A DNA stretch of 64,000 nucleotides from Gammaproteobacteria bacterium. GTDB lineage: Bacteria; Pseudomonadota; Gammaproteobacteria; Burkholderiales; Nitrosomonadaceae. Made by a program: the position numbers and the translations under genes. The stretch spans positions 930,001-994,000 of the forward strand of contig CP054180.1 in assembly GCA_015709635.1 (NCBI GenBank), given 5' to 3'. Below are positions 26,890 to 37,688 of this stretch, piece by piece. The notes below the pieces were generated by a model, which ran no database searches, was not told the origin of the DNA, and worked only from the letters and a program-made list of their open reading frames with translations. The first letter of the stretch is position 1; every line of letters starts with the position of its first letter.

Positions 26890-27898
26890 ATGGGTAATAT
26901 GATTATGTTATTAATTTTTTCTATAGCTATATCTTTTACTCCAGCGCTTTACGCAGCAAATTTACTTTTTAAATCAAATTTTGGAACTGATGTCTCACTT
27001 GGGTCATTAACTAACTTCTATACTAACGGAGCATGGCAAGCTCTAAATGGCACAGATAAAGAAACTGGATATACTTGGCCGGTTTCGGCCTTGGGTTCGG
27101 ATTTTCTGGTCTCCAGTGGATTACTGTTGATCCTATTACCCCTCTACAATTGGAAATTACATGACCAGTAAGATCAGGCAGGTAACTGGACCCAAGGGAG
27201 ATTTAGTTAATGAGCTTTTCCAACAAGTAAAAATAAAGGGAGTCTTAGGAACAGGAGGGTCGCAAGCACCATTGTTAATCAGGAGACCGTGGAATATTGG
27301 TGATGTTAAGGACTTGTACATAACTTACTGGTTCAAGTATCAAGCTGATTTGGAAACGCAATTGGATAGTACAGTATCAGGTGCGCAATGGCGTGCTCAT
27401 TTTGAGTTCAAGACAGGGGTTACGCAAATACAGGAAATGGTGATTATCGTATTACCGTCTATGTGATGAAGGGACCTGATAATAAACTTTATTGGACTAC
27501 AAAGGGTGATAATGTTGCCAATGGTCCGTTCACACCAGTCGATTACTGGCGTGAAGAAAATCATGTTGTTCCAGTACCGGTTGATAAGTGGTCTAAATTT
27601 GAAGTTTACTGGCACCGATCAAGTGATAGTGACGGACGCTATTGGGCAGCTGTTGATGGTCAAGTAATTGTCGATCACAGTGGACCGAATATGGAGATTA
27701 TAATCTTCCGATAAACCGGATCTTTATCAGTAATCCTTATAGTGGGGACGAGCATCGGTGGATAACCACATCACAGGATTGGAAATTTGGGATGATTTTC
27801 CGTGTGGTGTGAGAGTGTCTTGTTATGATAAAAATAATTGTGTCGTCTGGGTTGAAGTAATAATTCGACAATCTACAATATTGATTCATGAGTTATAG
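26890..27898 (+). pseudogene. Secreted polysaccharide-lyase-like protein, multiply frameshifted
   Basis: A signal peptide (MIMLLIFSIAISFTPALYA) is followed by fragments in three frames: FKSNFGTDVSLGSL, then ITPSTIGNYMTSKIRQVTGP, GDYRITVYVMKGPDNKLYW, DKWSKFEVYWHRS and finally VDNHITGLEIWDDFP. The order and spacing give one protein of about 320 aa resembling heparin-lyase-like (concanavalin-type) polysaccharide lyases; that name is my best guess. Breaks lie near 27115, 27425, 27695 and probably 27745. It could once have trimmed the Eps polymer. Confidence 0.6.
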
Positions 27899-27964
27899 GA
27901 AAGCTTGAGAAAATTAAGTATGAAAATCAAGAATTCCTCAGTGTTACTGGCGTCTCATCAGCTA

Positions 27965-28413
27965 CTAGCTTACCTTCTTGAACATTAAGCGATCCGGGAG
28001 GATTGATCTAATTAATTTCCTGGAACTCCGCCAATCACACTATTTTCTACTACATCTTTTATTACCACAGCATTAGCGCCAATGATCGAGTTACATCCAA
28101 CAGTTACGGCTCCAAGTATTCTGGCGCCTGGTCCAATCCAAACGTCATTTCCTATTTTGGGTGTCCCGGAGCCGAAACTGCCTCCTATCGTGACGCCCTG
28201 TCCAATCAATACTCGTTCACCAATAAGGCAATCGGGGTGTAGTACCACACCAATTCCACCATGTGCAAACCAGGAGCTTTTTCCAATACTGCATTGGGGA
28301 GGAATTACACTATTATAAAGAAGGAACATCAGCAGGCGGAGCAGACCAGGCAATAATGGCACATGCCTACAGTGCAAATAATGTGCAATACGATAAAGAT
28401 GAATGGCATTCAT
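27965..28413 (-). pseudogene. Hexapeptide-repeat acyltransferase (CysE-like), C-terminal frameshift
   Basis: Left-handed beta-helix acetyltransferase of about 148 aa. Start MNAIHLYRIAHYLHCRH, then CSIGKSSWFAHGGIGVVLHP with the catalytic-type His, GQGVTIGG, VWIGPGARILGAVTVG and SVIGGVPG. The frame stops at GVPGN near 28015; one base restores KLIRSILPDRLMFKKVS to a stop at 27965. Genes of this kind decorate polysaccharides or make O-acetylserine; the methyltransferase-like neighbour starting two bases away favours the former. The loss affects only the last coil, so partial activity is possible. Confidence 0.75.
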
Positions 28414-28415
28414 AA

Positions 28416-29328
28416 TTACGTAAAATCATACCGGTTTATGACAGATGATCGTAAGAATAGTGGTTTCGAGATCTTCTTGTGAATAATTTTTCCAGTCGGG
28501 ATGAACTCTGAGCCCGGAAATGTCACAATGCTCACGATTGATTTCGGCAATCTCGAAGCCATTTTTCGGAACAGGTGTTGATAATCCTCGCCTTGCAAGA
28601 CATTGTGGTACTGAACTATATTTTCAAATAGGTACTTGCGATTGAAGATCGAAAACTGAAGATAATTTTTCTGGGAAACTTTGTTATCGTAGTGTGCAAG
28701 ATGATCATCAATACCAATTTGATGTATACAGAAACCTCCCGGTTTCAATATGCGGAACATATGTTCAATAGATTCTTCGATGGAGTTTTTGTTGATATGC
28801 TCCATCACATGGAAGCTAGTAATTAAGTTATAGCTTGCATCCGGGTAACCCGATAAAGAGCCTTCACTATTGATGGTGTAATTTGCGTTGAAAATGCGAT
28901 AGAGTTCATCAAAAGAATGCACTGTTTGAATAGAGGTTAACCGAGCGCGCTGTGTCGGATTGATGCCAATATCATGTTTCGATTGCGATGCTAGCTTATT
29001 GAAAGCACTCTTCAGCGCATCTAGTTGGCGATTATCCCATACATCGAATAACTCCAAGCTGATGTTTTCTCTACGTGCAAAGCCAAATACAATCCAAACC
29101 AATGTATCCAACCGGTGCCAAGTTCAACCACTGCGCCACCGTCTTTTAGTACACTAAATTTTTTACTAATTGGACTAACAAGTCGCCACGATTAATATAT
29201 ACGTCAATACTTTGTTGTTGGCGTTTTTTTTGACCAAATATATTGCCAAGGTAGCGGTAACTAGAACGTGTAAGATTATTCAGTGAAAATGCTTTTAGCA
29301 TTGCTGCCGCTGCTAGATACCTGATCAT
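28416..29328 (-). pseudogene. SAM-dependent methyltransferase, at least two frameshifts
   Basis: The N-terminal piece (29328-29146) starts MIRYLAAAAMLKAF and ends in another frame from VVELGTGW, the SAM-binding motif I, near 29115. The rest (29111-28416) reads ISLELFDVWDNRQ, NLITSFHVMEHINK and MFRILKPGGFCIHQIG, motifs of class I methyltransferases of polysaccharide loci. Two frame changes, near 29150 and 29090, separate the parts. With the acyltransferase it forms a decayed polysaccharide-modification pair. Confidence 0.75.
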
Positions 29329-29515
29329 AGATCAACTATGTCCTATGTTTTGATAAAAGCTGGGTAACCAAATGAATCTTGATTGTAATTCAGTTCGATT
29401 TGGATTAAATGCAAGGAAAGATAAATCGCTCCAAAATATACATAAAACCTGATTCTTAGTCAAATTCACCGCCATTTTGGTCTTCATTCCTAACCATAAC
29501 TATCATTGACATATC

Positions 29516-30257
29516 GTGTCATTAGCTAACAAAAATGTCACTTACGTGTAAGATCTCTAGATATTTAGTCCCACTTTGTGACGATCTGGGTTGATCTTAA
29601 ATCGTTTGGGCTGTTTTTGCCAGCATTTAATGACGTATTATGGGGTGTGAGTCCCTGTAGGGTTTTGAGATGTCTGGCGAAGGTTATAGGCATCTAGGAA
29701 GTTGTACAGATGTGCTCGTAACTGGGCGTGATTTTCGTAATAGTAGCCTTGACGGTTGCCTCTTTCAACATCCGGTTCATGCGTTCCACTTGTTCATTTG
29801 TCCATGGGTGACTAACCTTGGTGAGTCTGTGTTCTATGTCGTTTTCATGGCAGACCGATCAAAGATATGCACAAACGCCCACCGGTCTTTTTGCGATTAG
29901 TGAACTGGATACCATTGTCGGTGAGCACGGTAGCGATCAGGTTGCGCAAGAGCTATGCGGCTTCCATCTTGCCGTATTGTTGGTGAGTAGTTCGGCATAG
30001 GCGAACTTGCTGGTACTGTTGATGCCTACGAATAGATAGAGTTTGCCCTCTTCTATCCGTATTGCGGCTATATCCACATGGAAATAGCCGATCAGATATT
30101 TGGCAAAATTTTTTGTCGGCTTATCACCTTCCATCTCCGGCAATCGGCTGATGTCACGACGCCGAAACAAACGATACAGGCTAGAGCGCGTCAGGCTGGG
30201 AATACCGCTTCGCAGGGCATACAAGCAATCATCCAAGGGCAAGTAGTGTGTAGTCAC
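29516..30257 (-). pseudogene. IS481-family transposase remnant
   Basis: Fragments in order: PLDDCLYALRSGIPSLTRSS, EGDKPTKNFAKYLIGYFHVD (catalytic Asp), then a frame change to VLTDNGIQFTNRK, HPWTNGQVERMN and ARHLKTLQGLTPHN, with a stop at 29565. The end sequence TGTCATTAGCTAAC at 29516 resembles the IS481 terminus. The first 100 residues, with the helix-turn-helix, are missing. Several frame changes show it is dead. Confidence 0.78.
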
Positions 30258-30272
30258 CTCGGAATTTGATCT
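30249..30272 (-). repeat. Inverted repeat arm, partner of 26606-26630
   Basis: TGTAGTCACCTCGGAATTTG followed by ATCT is the complement of the arm at 26606 apart from one indel. It may be part of the IS481-type end or a recombination footprint. Confidence 0.6.
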
Positions 30273-30346
30273 AATTTAACGGAATTATATACTTTACAAA
30301 TGCAAAATTAATATTTATACTTCATTTAACTATATGAGGTATTGAT

Positions 30347-30790
30347 ATGAAAACCACATTATTTTCCGAGCCACGATTTAACGATGATGATGCAGCAAGA
30401 GAGCATCTTGAATCAATTCGTTGGCCAAATGGATCGGCATGCCCACATTGTGGAGGCCACGATCGTCAATCGAAATTAGAGGGCAAAGCTCATCGCCTAG
30501 GATTATATTTTTGTGGTCATTGTCGCAAACAATATACTGTAACAGTTGGAACAGTATTTGAGAGATCAAAAGTCCCATTACATAAATGGTTGCTCGCTAC
30601 TCATCTTATGTGTTCCAGTAAGAAAGGAATAAGCGCACATCAATTACACCGTACTCTAGGAGTAACTTATAAAACAGCATGGTTTATGGCGCACCGTATT
30701 CGTGAAGCTATGAGCATTGAGCCTACCGGAAGTCTAGGTAGTGATGGTTCTCCTGTAGAGGTTGACGAAACATATTGGGGAACAATTTAG
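30347..30790 (+). pseudogene. IS1595-family transposase, 3-prime truncated
   Basis: N-terminal 145 residues: zinc-ribbon ACPHCGGHDRQ and FCGHCRKQYTVTVGTVFE, then the KTAWFMAHRIREAM helix and the first catalytic strand VEVDETYWG. The frame ends two residues later, at the junction with a truncated gene on the other strand, so the DDE core is lost. Confidence 0.85.
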
Positions 30791-30913
30791 TTTCGAATTG
30801 ACTTCTGCTATAGCAGATGACAAATCATTGTAGCTCATTAGATCTTTATGGGCGCTGATAAACTCTTTTAGCACCTTAGCGCTTTGTATTGCCGCGTTTA
30901 TTTCTGGAATCAT
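30790..30913 (-). pseudogene. Small phage-type gene, C-terminal part lost
   Basis: MIPEINAAIQSAKVLKEFI and AHKDLMSYNDL continue to NSKLN, then run into the IS1595 remnant. GAGGATT is eight bases before the ATG. Helical proteins with this alternating pattern are frequent in prophages and integrative elements, with unknown role. It follows the DUF6471 gene directly: the TGA of that gene lies 12 bases before this ATG. Confidence 0.55.
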
Positions 30914-30924
30914 AGCGTCAATCC

Positions 30925-31145
30925 TCAATCAATCTTTACTGTATCAACACCAATAGCTTTCATACACTGCAAGAAGAACTGAAAAGTAAATGATCCTCGA
31001 TTGATCTTGGTGTTTATGCTGTTATAGTTTTCTTCGATACCAAGCTCCTTAAGCTTTTTGGCTAGGGTTTCGTAATCAACACCTTTCCGTGCTAACTCGG
31101 ACTTCAGGATATTTTTGCATTAGATTTCCAATCTTGAGTTTCCAT
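30925..31145 (-). pseudogene. DUF6471-like protein, frameshifted
   Basis: Start METQDWKSNAK, then a break in a run of five A near 31110; restoring one base gives LKSELARKGVDYETLAKKL and NRGSFTFQFFLQCMKAIGV to a TGA at 30925. This is the DUF6471 pattern (about 74 aa), a small DNA-binding-like protein of mobile elements. GAGGATTGAGAC lies before the ATG. Palindromic AT-rich sequence upstream (31195-31265) may be its operator. Confidence 0.65.
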
Positions 31146-31284
31146 GTCTCAATCCTCGTGTTTATTTTAAGATTATAGAATAACACATAAGTAACATATG
31201 TTTCGTATTTGAAATATATGTGTTGTATATTATTCTATACATGATATATTGATGTCATATATGACACATACAGAGTGATTAACC

Positions 31285-32306
31285 ATGTCGCAACACTTTC
31301 TACTATCAGCCAAAGCCCGCACTTTATCGGTGCGCAAAGTAATGGAATTGACTGATGACCAAGCATTTCAATTATTCAAGGAAGTGCGCTGGGGTTCTGG
31401 CGACAATGTGGCGTGTCCGGTATGTGGAACAGTAGGAAAGCATTACTTCATTAATACACGCCAGCAATGGCGCTGCAAGGATTGTGGCCACACGTTCTCG
31501 GTGACTTCAGGGACAATATTTGCATTCCACAAGTTACCGCTGTGCGTTTATCTAGCTGCAATTGCGATCTATACCAACGCTGTAAAAGGATTGTCTGCGC
31601 TGCAACTATCCCGCGATCTTGGGGTGCAATATAAAACCGCCTTTGTCCTAGCGCATAAAATACGTGAATCGTTGATTAAATGCCGGGATAATTCTCAGCT
31701 CACAGGTGAGATACACATGGACGGCGCTTACGTGAATGGATCAATCCGTCAGAAAAATAAGAAGAAAGACCGTGTTGATCGTCGTCTCATCGAGCATCAG
31801 AAGCCAAATAAGCGCTGCGTGTTCGTGATGCGGCAAAAGTTGAAACAGATGGGAATTTGATTAAAGGTTCAAACAAAACTTTGACTTTCGTTATCAAAGC
31901 CGAGAATCAAGCAGACGTAAGTAAACCAGCCAATCAATTCGTGAAGAGAGGATCAATAATCTGTGCCGATGAATCTCATGCTTACGATACGTTACATGCT
32001 AGATTCGATGCGCGCCGCGTGAACCATACCAAAGAGTATCGGAGCGATAAAGGAATAACAAACAATCTGGCAGAGTCTTATTTTTCACGTTTCCGCCGCA
32101 TGCAGTACGGTCAAACACATAAGTTCGGCAATCAATATCTGGCAAATTACGCTAATGAAGCGGCTTATCGTGAAGATACGCGACGTCAGCCGAACGGTGA
32201 AATTTTTATGGACATTACAAAGAAATGTGCCAAAACTCGCACACATAATGATTGGTGCGGATACTGGCAGGGGAATAAGCGGCAATCTGAGAGGCTGGCG
32301 TGCTAG
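31285..32306 (+). pseudogene. IS1595-family transposase, one frameshift
   Basis: Two frames make one enzyme of about 340 aa: the first has ACPVCGTVGKHYF and WRCKDCGHTFSVTSGT zinc-ribbon motifs, KTAFVLAHKIRESL and the catalytic IHMDGAYVNG. The second, from about 31845, has ICADESHAYDTL and ITNNLAESYFSRFRRMQYG. They meet at RQK near 31835, where one base is missing. It is not closely similar to the remnant at 30347, so two different IS1595 elements entered this stretch. Confidence 0.83.
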
Positions 32307-32325
32307 TTGATAATAGATTTCAAGC

Positions 32326-32850
32326 CTAATTTGATAGTGTGTTCACACGAATATCAATGATTGGAGCGAACAGCCTTTGTAGGAAAGTTATTTTTGCGAA
32401 ATGCTCCGGCTCACCATACCCCATCGCTCTAGCTAACTCATTATGGCAAATAGAGTTAAGCATATGCAGTACCGGCGGCTCTTCTGCTTCAATATCTAAT
32501 CTTTCGCCAATGAAAGCAGCAATGTTGCCATCATTCTTTTCATGGCATGAAGTAATTTTCTTTTCCAGATCAATAAAACGCTTGCACAAATCATGATGTA
32601 AACGAGCTTGGCGAGACGATCCGACAACCAAATTTATTGCTGAAAATATCGTTACAAACATGGCCGCTATAATGGCAACCTCCTGATATTGATCCTTCAA
32701 TATTCCATATACAGTTGCCGAACCCATAACAAGTGAAAATGCATTCACGAAAAGATTAAATCGATCATAGAAGCTGCGTCGTCTGCTGTGATAACGAATT
32801 GATCTTCGGACTCCAAATAGGAGACCGTGATACTCATTTTCTAGGCTCAT
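32326..32850 (-). CDS. Two-helix membrane protein of mobile elements (SLATT-like)
   Basis: Protein of 174 aa starting MSLENEYHGLLFGVRRSIRYH, with two hydrophobic helices (about residues 36-55 and 60-80) and a charged helical tail. The layout recalls SLATT-type proteins, which are proposed effectors in defence or conflict systems; I cannot confirm it. AAGGATG lies eight bases before this ATG. It overlaps the small proline-rich gene upstream, as in compact mobile-element operons. The frame appears intact. Confidence 0.6.
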   Translation of the reverse strand: MSLENEYHGLLFGVRRSIRYHSRRRSFYDRFNLFVNAFSLVMGSATVYGILKDQYQEVAIIAAMFVTIFSAINLVVGSSRQARLHHDLCKRFIDLEKKITSCHEKNDGNIAAFIGERLDIEAEEPPVLHMLNSICHNELARAMGYGEPEHFAKITFLQRLFAPIIDIRVNTLSN

Positions 32851-33009
32851 TCGAATCATCCTTATTAGCCGGAACACCACCAGGCGGAGGAGGTGGCTTT
32901 AATGTGTCAAAACTGCATTATCAAAGATAGGTTTCTCAGAGAAGTCAGGATTTTTCCGGGTTAAATCAGCAATTCCAGTATCAGGTTTTGTTTTGTTGTC
33001 GTTTGCCAT
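32834..33009 (-). pseudogene. Small proline-rich hydrophilic protein, frameshifted
   Basis: MANDNKTKPDTGIADLTRKN continues to DNAV and then runs into a stop at 32899. One added base gives FDTLKPPPPPGGVPANKDDS to a TGA at 32834, overlapping the start of the membrane protein gene. The continuous reading and overlap suggest a real gene of about 58 aa with one lost base. Function unknown. Confidence 0.5.
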
Positions 33010-33024
33010 TAAATATAAAGTCAC

Positions 33025-33474
33025 TCAACTGAATATTAGGAATTTTAATTGATTAACCAAGTGCGAGCTACTCCATCCTGAGATCCTTGAATAACCAGTT
33101 CTTTTTTCTAAAATCTTCAATACACCCAAGGCACTTCTTTGTAACTGATCTATCATTTCTGGGGTTGGTTCAATACCTTTCGCTTGCAGCATGGCTTCAG
33201 CTATTTTCCTGCTGGTCATTGAGCATCCGGCTTTTCTAAGGATATCTAAAACCAATTTAGGGCACTCCCCAGGCTTAAAATATTTGTTCTGCACTCTGCG
33301 TTTCTTGGCGCGGATTGAGCGTAGATCCAATCCTGGCGCAAATAACTTAATTGTGGCATCTAAGTGACTTATTTCACCCAGGATTCGATCTATTTCAGAC
33401 TGATATTGTTGGATAAGGCCAGACATTTCTGTGCGTTTCGCAACAAGACTTGAAGCAACATTTGATTCGGACAT
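33025..33474 (-). CDS. Coiled-coil hypothetical protein of accessory regions
   Basis: Protein of 149 aa: an N-terminal coiled coil (residues 8-50), DLRSIRAKKRRVQNKYFKPG, then a winged-helix-like part (LVLDILRKAGCSMTSRKIAEAM). Proteins with this pattern are common in prophage and island contexts; no function is known to me. The last 20 residues may be out of frame, because a shifted reading gives QDGVARTWLIN, the more usual ending, with a stop at 33045. Its start is close to the divergent gene at 33589. Confidence 0.6.
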   Translation of the reverse strand: MSESNVASSLVAKRTEMSGLIQQYQSEIDRILGEISHLDATIKLFAPGLDLRSIRAKKRRVQNKYFKPGECPKLVLDILRKAGCSMTSRKIAEAMLQAKGIEPTPEMIDQLQRSALGVLKILEKRTGYSRISGWSSSHLVNQLKFLIFS

Positions 33475-33588
33475 TCCGCACCTGAAAGTAAAAATACAGG
33501 TGCTATATTAATCGCTTAAGCTAATAGCAACTTTGTGTTGTTGCTACATAATAACGCCAAAAACTTACCAAACGAAGGACTAGAAGCC

Positions 33589-35765
33589 ATGACAAGAAGA
33601 GTGCAGTGGGATAGCGAAGCGCTACCGATCGGAATAGCTATCGATCAATTGTTGTATCAGGTTCGCCAATCCGAGGAAAGCGGCAATGTGTTGCTGCTTG
33701 ATTCGGTAAGTATTGCGGAAATCATGGAAGATTCAGATTCCGTTTTAGCACTGGACGCGTTTGTTACTCCATACGCAAAACTCAACCGGAAGATGGAATT
33801 GCTGCGCGTAGTTATGGAGCGCACGGGAGATACCGTCAAGCCTGTGGCGATGCAAATCACCGATCCATTCAAACAGCTTGGCAGAACCAATGTTGCGGTC
33901 ATTTTGAATTGTCGGACGGGCAAACAGTTTCGATCTTCTTCCACAATCCGGATACAACGCCAAACAAACTGACGCCAGCGGATGAGTTGATTAGCTGGAA
34001 ATGGTTGCTGAACAAAAGGATATAACCATCGTTGTTGCGCCTGAGCGCGGTAAAGATTTGGATATACGCGAGGTATCGCGCCGAATTATGCGATTGGCCG
34101 AGAAGAATAGTGCTGCGTTTGGCCGGGCAAATTCGAAGCGGGCAGAGCGCATGCAAAACATTCAAGGTCTGAAGGATGAAATAGCCGGTTTGGAGGAAGA
34201 ACTAAAATCTGTGCAGCGTGATTTCGAGGTGGCGAAAATAGAACGCGAGGACAGTGATAACGCGGCAATTAAAGCCAGCGATGATTTTGCGCAAGAAATA
34301 TTGAAATCACTGATTGATGATTTTGGATGGAAAAACCAGGGTGACGGACAACGGCTCTATTGGGTTACGAAAGAAATCGGTGGTGGCGTAGTGAGCATGG
34401 TTAATCGAGACGGAATCCGCCGTGTTTCTGCCAAGGTAATTGGCGGAAAGATCGATGCAATGCATGGTGATAATCCACTGGTGAGCGTTGAACTCAGAAC
34501 CGATGAATCCGCGAAGGAAAATGCAAAGCATCTTGATGATGCGGTGAATGCCGTTGATCCGAATTTTTCTGCCAAGATACAAGAAAACGCCGATTTTGAC
34601 CCAACATCACCAGAAGGATACGCCAAAGTCATGGCTGATCCAAAATGCAGTTGAAATATCAGGATTCTCTTGATGCATTATTCCAGGGTCGTATTGTTGC
34701 GGTTCGGAATTCGTTGCGAGGTTTAGGGTGGAGCGCAGAACACTATTCCTGGCCGATGACCAAGGGATCTTATTCTATGGATGTAAGTATCAAGCATGTT
34801 GGTCCAGGTAAGAATGTTGTCGGTGTTTCATACGTTGTGAAAGGTCCGGGTGGCTTCAATCTCAAGACCGGCGATAGTCTAACCAAAACTCCGGAACAGA
34901 TTGCTGCTGAAATAGATGGTTCAATTACATCCGAAAGTTCTCGGTGGAAATAAAAGATTCAGATATAGAGCAACAAATTCAACAGCTATTTTCATCAGGA
35001 AAAATTGCAGATTCTTACAAATTAGCCAACACCACAGAGACCATGGACGAATTTTCGTCGCGCGTTTTGATGAGAGCGGTAGCCCGGAATTATGGAATCT
35101 TCCGATCGATAGTGTAAGAGCTATGACTGAAGAAGAATTTAATGCGGCCAGCTATGCGCTGGATAATTGGAATTTTCACTCACAGAACGTAGTGCTTCTT
35201 GCCAAGAGAAAAGGGACTGATCAGAATATTAAGGATGCTGAAGATTTTCTTAAATTCCATGAGAACGCTGGCGGACTATCGTTTGAAGACTTGGATAGCA
35301 GAAGAGAAATTGAAGAAAGGATAAATAGCGGGCAAAAACTCCCGGAATCTGATTTTAACGTTGATATTCCATCGTTAATAGCGGCTATTCAAAGCTTGAT
35401 GGGCTGGGAATTTCCAGTTTAATTATCCGCCCAAGTGGAGAAATAAACACTGTCAGTGATTACGACATCAAGAATTCAGGTGTGACTGATACCGATATTT
35501 TGACGCATTCGGCAAAGGACTGCTGCGTGAAGCTACTGAGGCTTCTAAAACCGAAGCGGAGTCAGATGACATGAAAGCAGCCAGAGAATTCCTTAATTCG
35601 GTTATCGCCGGTGATAAAGATAAGTCCGATCTAATGGCGCTGCTGGATGAGATTGAAGCATTTGCCAATGCGATTGTTGCCGCTGGCAAGGGCGATGAGT
35701 ATGACGCGCTAATAGGTCAAGCCGCAGAGCGCTGGGCGGAATTGGACAAACAGGCGAACGGGTAA
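33589..35765 (+). pseudogene. Large mobile-element protein A, shattered by frameshifts
   Basis: Starts MTRRVQWDSEALPIGIAIDQ with AAGGA upstream. Reading across at least six frame changes gives about 720 aa: DGQTVSIFFHNPD, DITIVVAPERGKDLDIREV, a coiled coil (AERMQNIQGLKDEIAGLEEE), SLDALFQGRIVAVRNSLRGL, GRIFVARFDESGSPELWNLP and a helical end WAELDKQANG. The content resembles polyvalent proteins of phages and conjugative elements, but I cannot name the domains. The next gene begins 4 bases after its stop. It is dead in this sequence. Confidence 0.6.
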
Positions 35766-35769
35766 AACT

Positions 35770-37688
35770 ATGATCGCATTAGATAGCGCTATCGGCGGCA
35801 CAGAAAAGCTAAAACTGGTTCGTGAGCTGGGTTCAATCAGATCAAACATGCCGGGCGTTTCCGGTGTAAACAAGCTTACCCTGGTAAAGCGCGTGCGCGA
35901 GATACGGCAATTGCTGTCGATTCAAGATGGCACTCTGGCCGTAAACCTGTCGATCAATCCATCAAATCCCGTTGAATCGCTGAAATCCTTAACCAATCAC
36001 TTGCGTTCTGATATTTCCAGGGTTCCGGAAGCGTTGAGGGTTCTGAGGCTGATACGGCACTTAAAATACACAATCTGCTGCTATCAAATAATCCCGGTGA
36101 AGAATTCGAGCAGCTAAGAAGCGATTTTATGAATGCCATTGCTGATGTCATGCGCGGCGGCAAAGATATGGTCAGTGAAGAATGGATGACGGCGGCATTC
36201 GACCATTTAAAATCTTCCGGTAACGTGTTTGATGTCGATAAGGATGTGATTCAAGAAACCTTAAAATCCATTGATGAGCTGACCAATGCGCGGCCAGAAG
36301 ACAAGCCAGAAATTGCCGCGCTGAAAAGGAAGCGGATCAGGAATATGAAAGATTGCACCTCAAATTATCAGAGCTGATTGCGATAAATACAGCAAACGGA
36401 TACAGCGTTGAGGAGATAGCGAAAGCAGCCGAAGAATTTAAGGCGGCAATGATCAATAAAACTGCGGCGTTGGATCTAATAAAGAAATTAAGAGGTAAAA
36501 AATATGAAGACCAAAGAAAGCGTATTGCCGAATTAAAGGACAGCATTGCGCCAATAGGCCAGAAAATCATTGATACTCTGCTTAATAGCTCCAAAGTAAC
36601 TAAAGAGCAAGCCGATGCTTGGGCAAATAGTCAGATTATTGAAAAATCCGCGCTGACTAAATTGAAGAAGATCTGGTACCGGGAAGAGGATGTGCGTCGC
36701 GACATGGCTGAATTCTACCGAATCACTGGCGGGAAGCTCAGGCAAGTGCGCATCGAAACAGATGGAAGCAGGCGCGCAAATGCCAGCGGAATCGGTCATT
36801 TTGAGGATAACGTTATCCGCCCCGGAAGCAGTTTTAATAAAACCATTCTGTGGCATGAAATGGCTCATCATCTTGAGGCTGATCCTGCGGCCAAGGCGGC
36901 ATCTAATGGGTATCTGCTGAAGCGAAGAAAAAGCGAGAAGGTTTATTCTCTCAGATCATTGACCGGCAATCGTGGTTATCGCAGCAATGAGGGTGCGTAT
37001 TCTGATGACTTCATCAATCCCTACGTTGGCAAGGTTTACCGCGACAAAACCACGGAAGTTTGGTCAATGGGTATTCAATACCTTTCCAATCCATCCGATG
37101 CCGCAATGTTGGTGGCCAAAGATCCGAAATGGCGGCGCTGATGGCAGGGTATTTGCAAGCTGATTTAAGCCCAGCCATGAGGGCGCTTCGCTTGGTTCAG
37201 GATGGCGCCAAAGACAAGGCTCAGGAAAAAGAGAGCAAGCAAACAACGAGTACGAATCCGCCCTGGATGTCCTCTCTTCTGGCATTGAAATTATTGATGA
37301 TGGATGGTTTGAGAAACTCGATCAGGTTGATCAAAACAATTTGCTCGGCTGGGATGGGCTGGGTGATTTGAACACCAGATTCATTGGTTCATGGGGTAAT
37401 TACCGGGTATTTGTAGGCAAGTTCAAGAATGTCTTAACTAAACGCATGGCGAATGGGTATGCGGTGGTTTTCGCAGAGATGACTGGGACATTGGTAACTA
37501 GCGACAATAAACGATTCATACCTAACTCAGCACCGGTACATGGCGATGAGCGATTTCTCAAAGCCTTTATGCGCATGGCAAGTATGAACAATAACCAGGT
37601 TTACACTATTCTTTATCGCGTGGTCGGAAGGAATCTGCAATCATTAAAGAGGCCAATAAATTATCAGGTGAACAATCATGATGAATAG
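35770..37688 (+). pseudogene. Large mobile-element protein B with zincin motif, frameshifted
   Basis: Begins with a repeat unit EKLKLVRELGSIRSNMPG and LTLVKRVREIRQLL, then helical segments. The C-terminal half (36353-37688) holds a zinc-peptidase motif WHEMAHHLE at 36851-36877, preceded by GHFEDNVIRPG, and ends with LKAFMRMASMNN. HEMAHH with this framing suggests a metallopeptidase domain of the polyvalent-protein type, a class carried in with phage or plasmid DNA. At least four breaks are needed to join the parts (about 640 aa). Confidence 0.6.
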
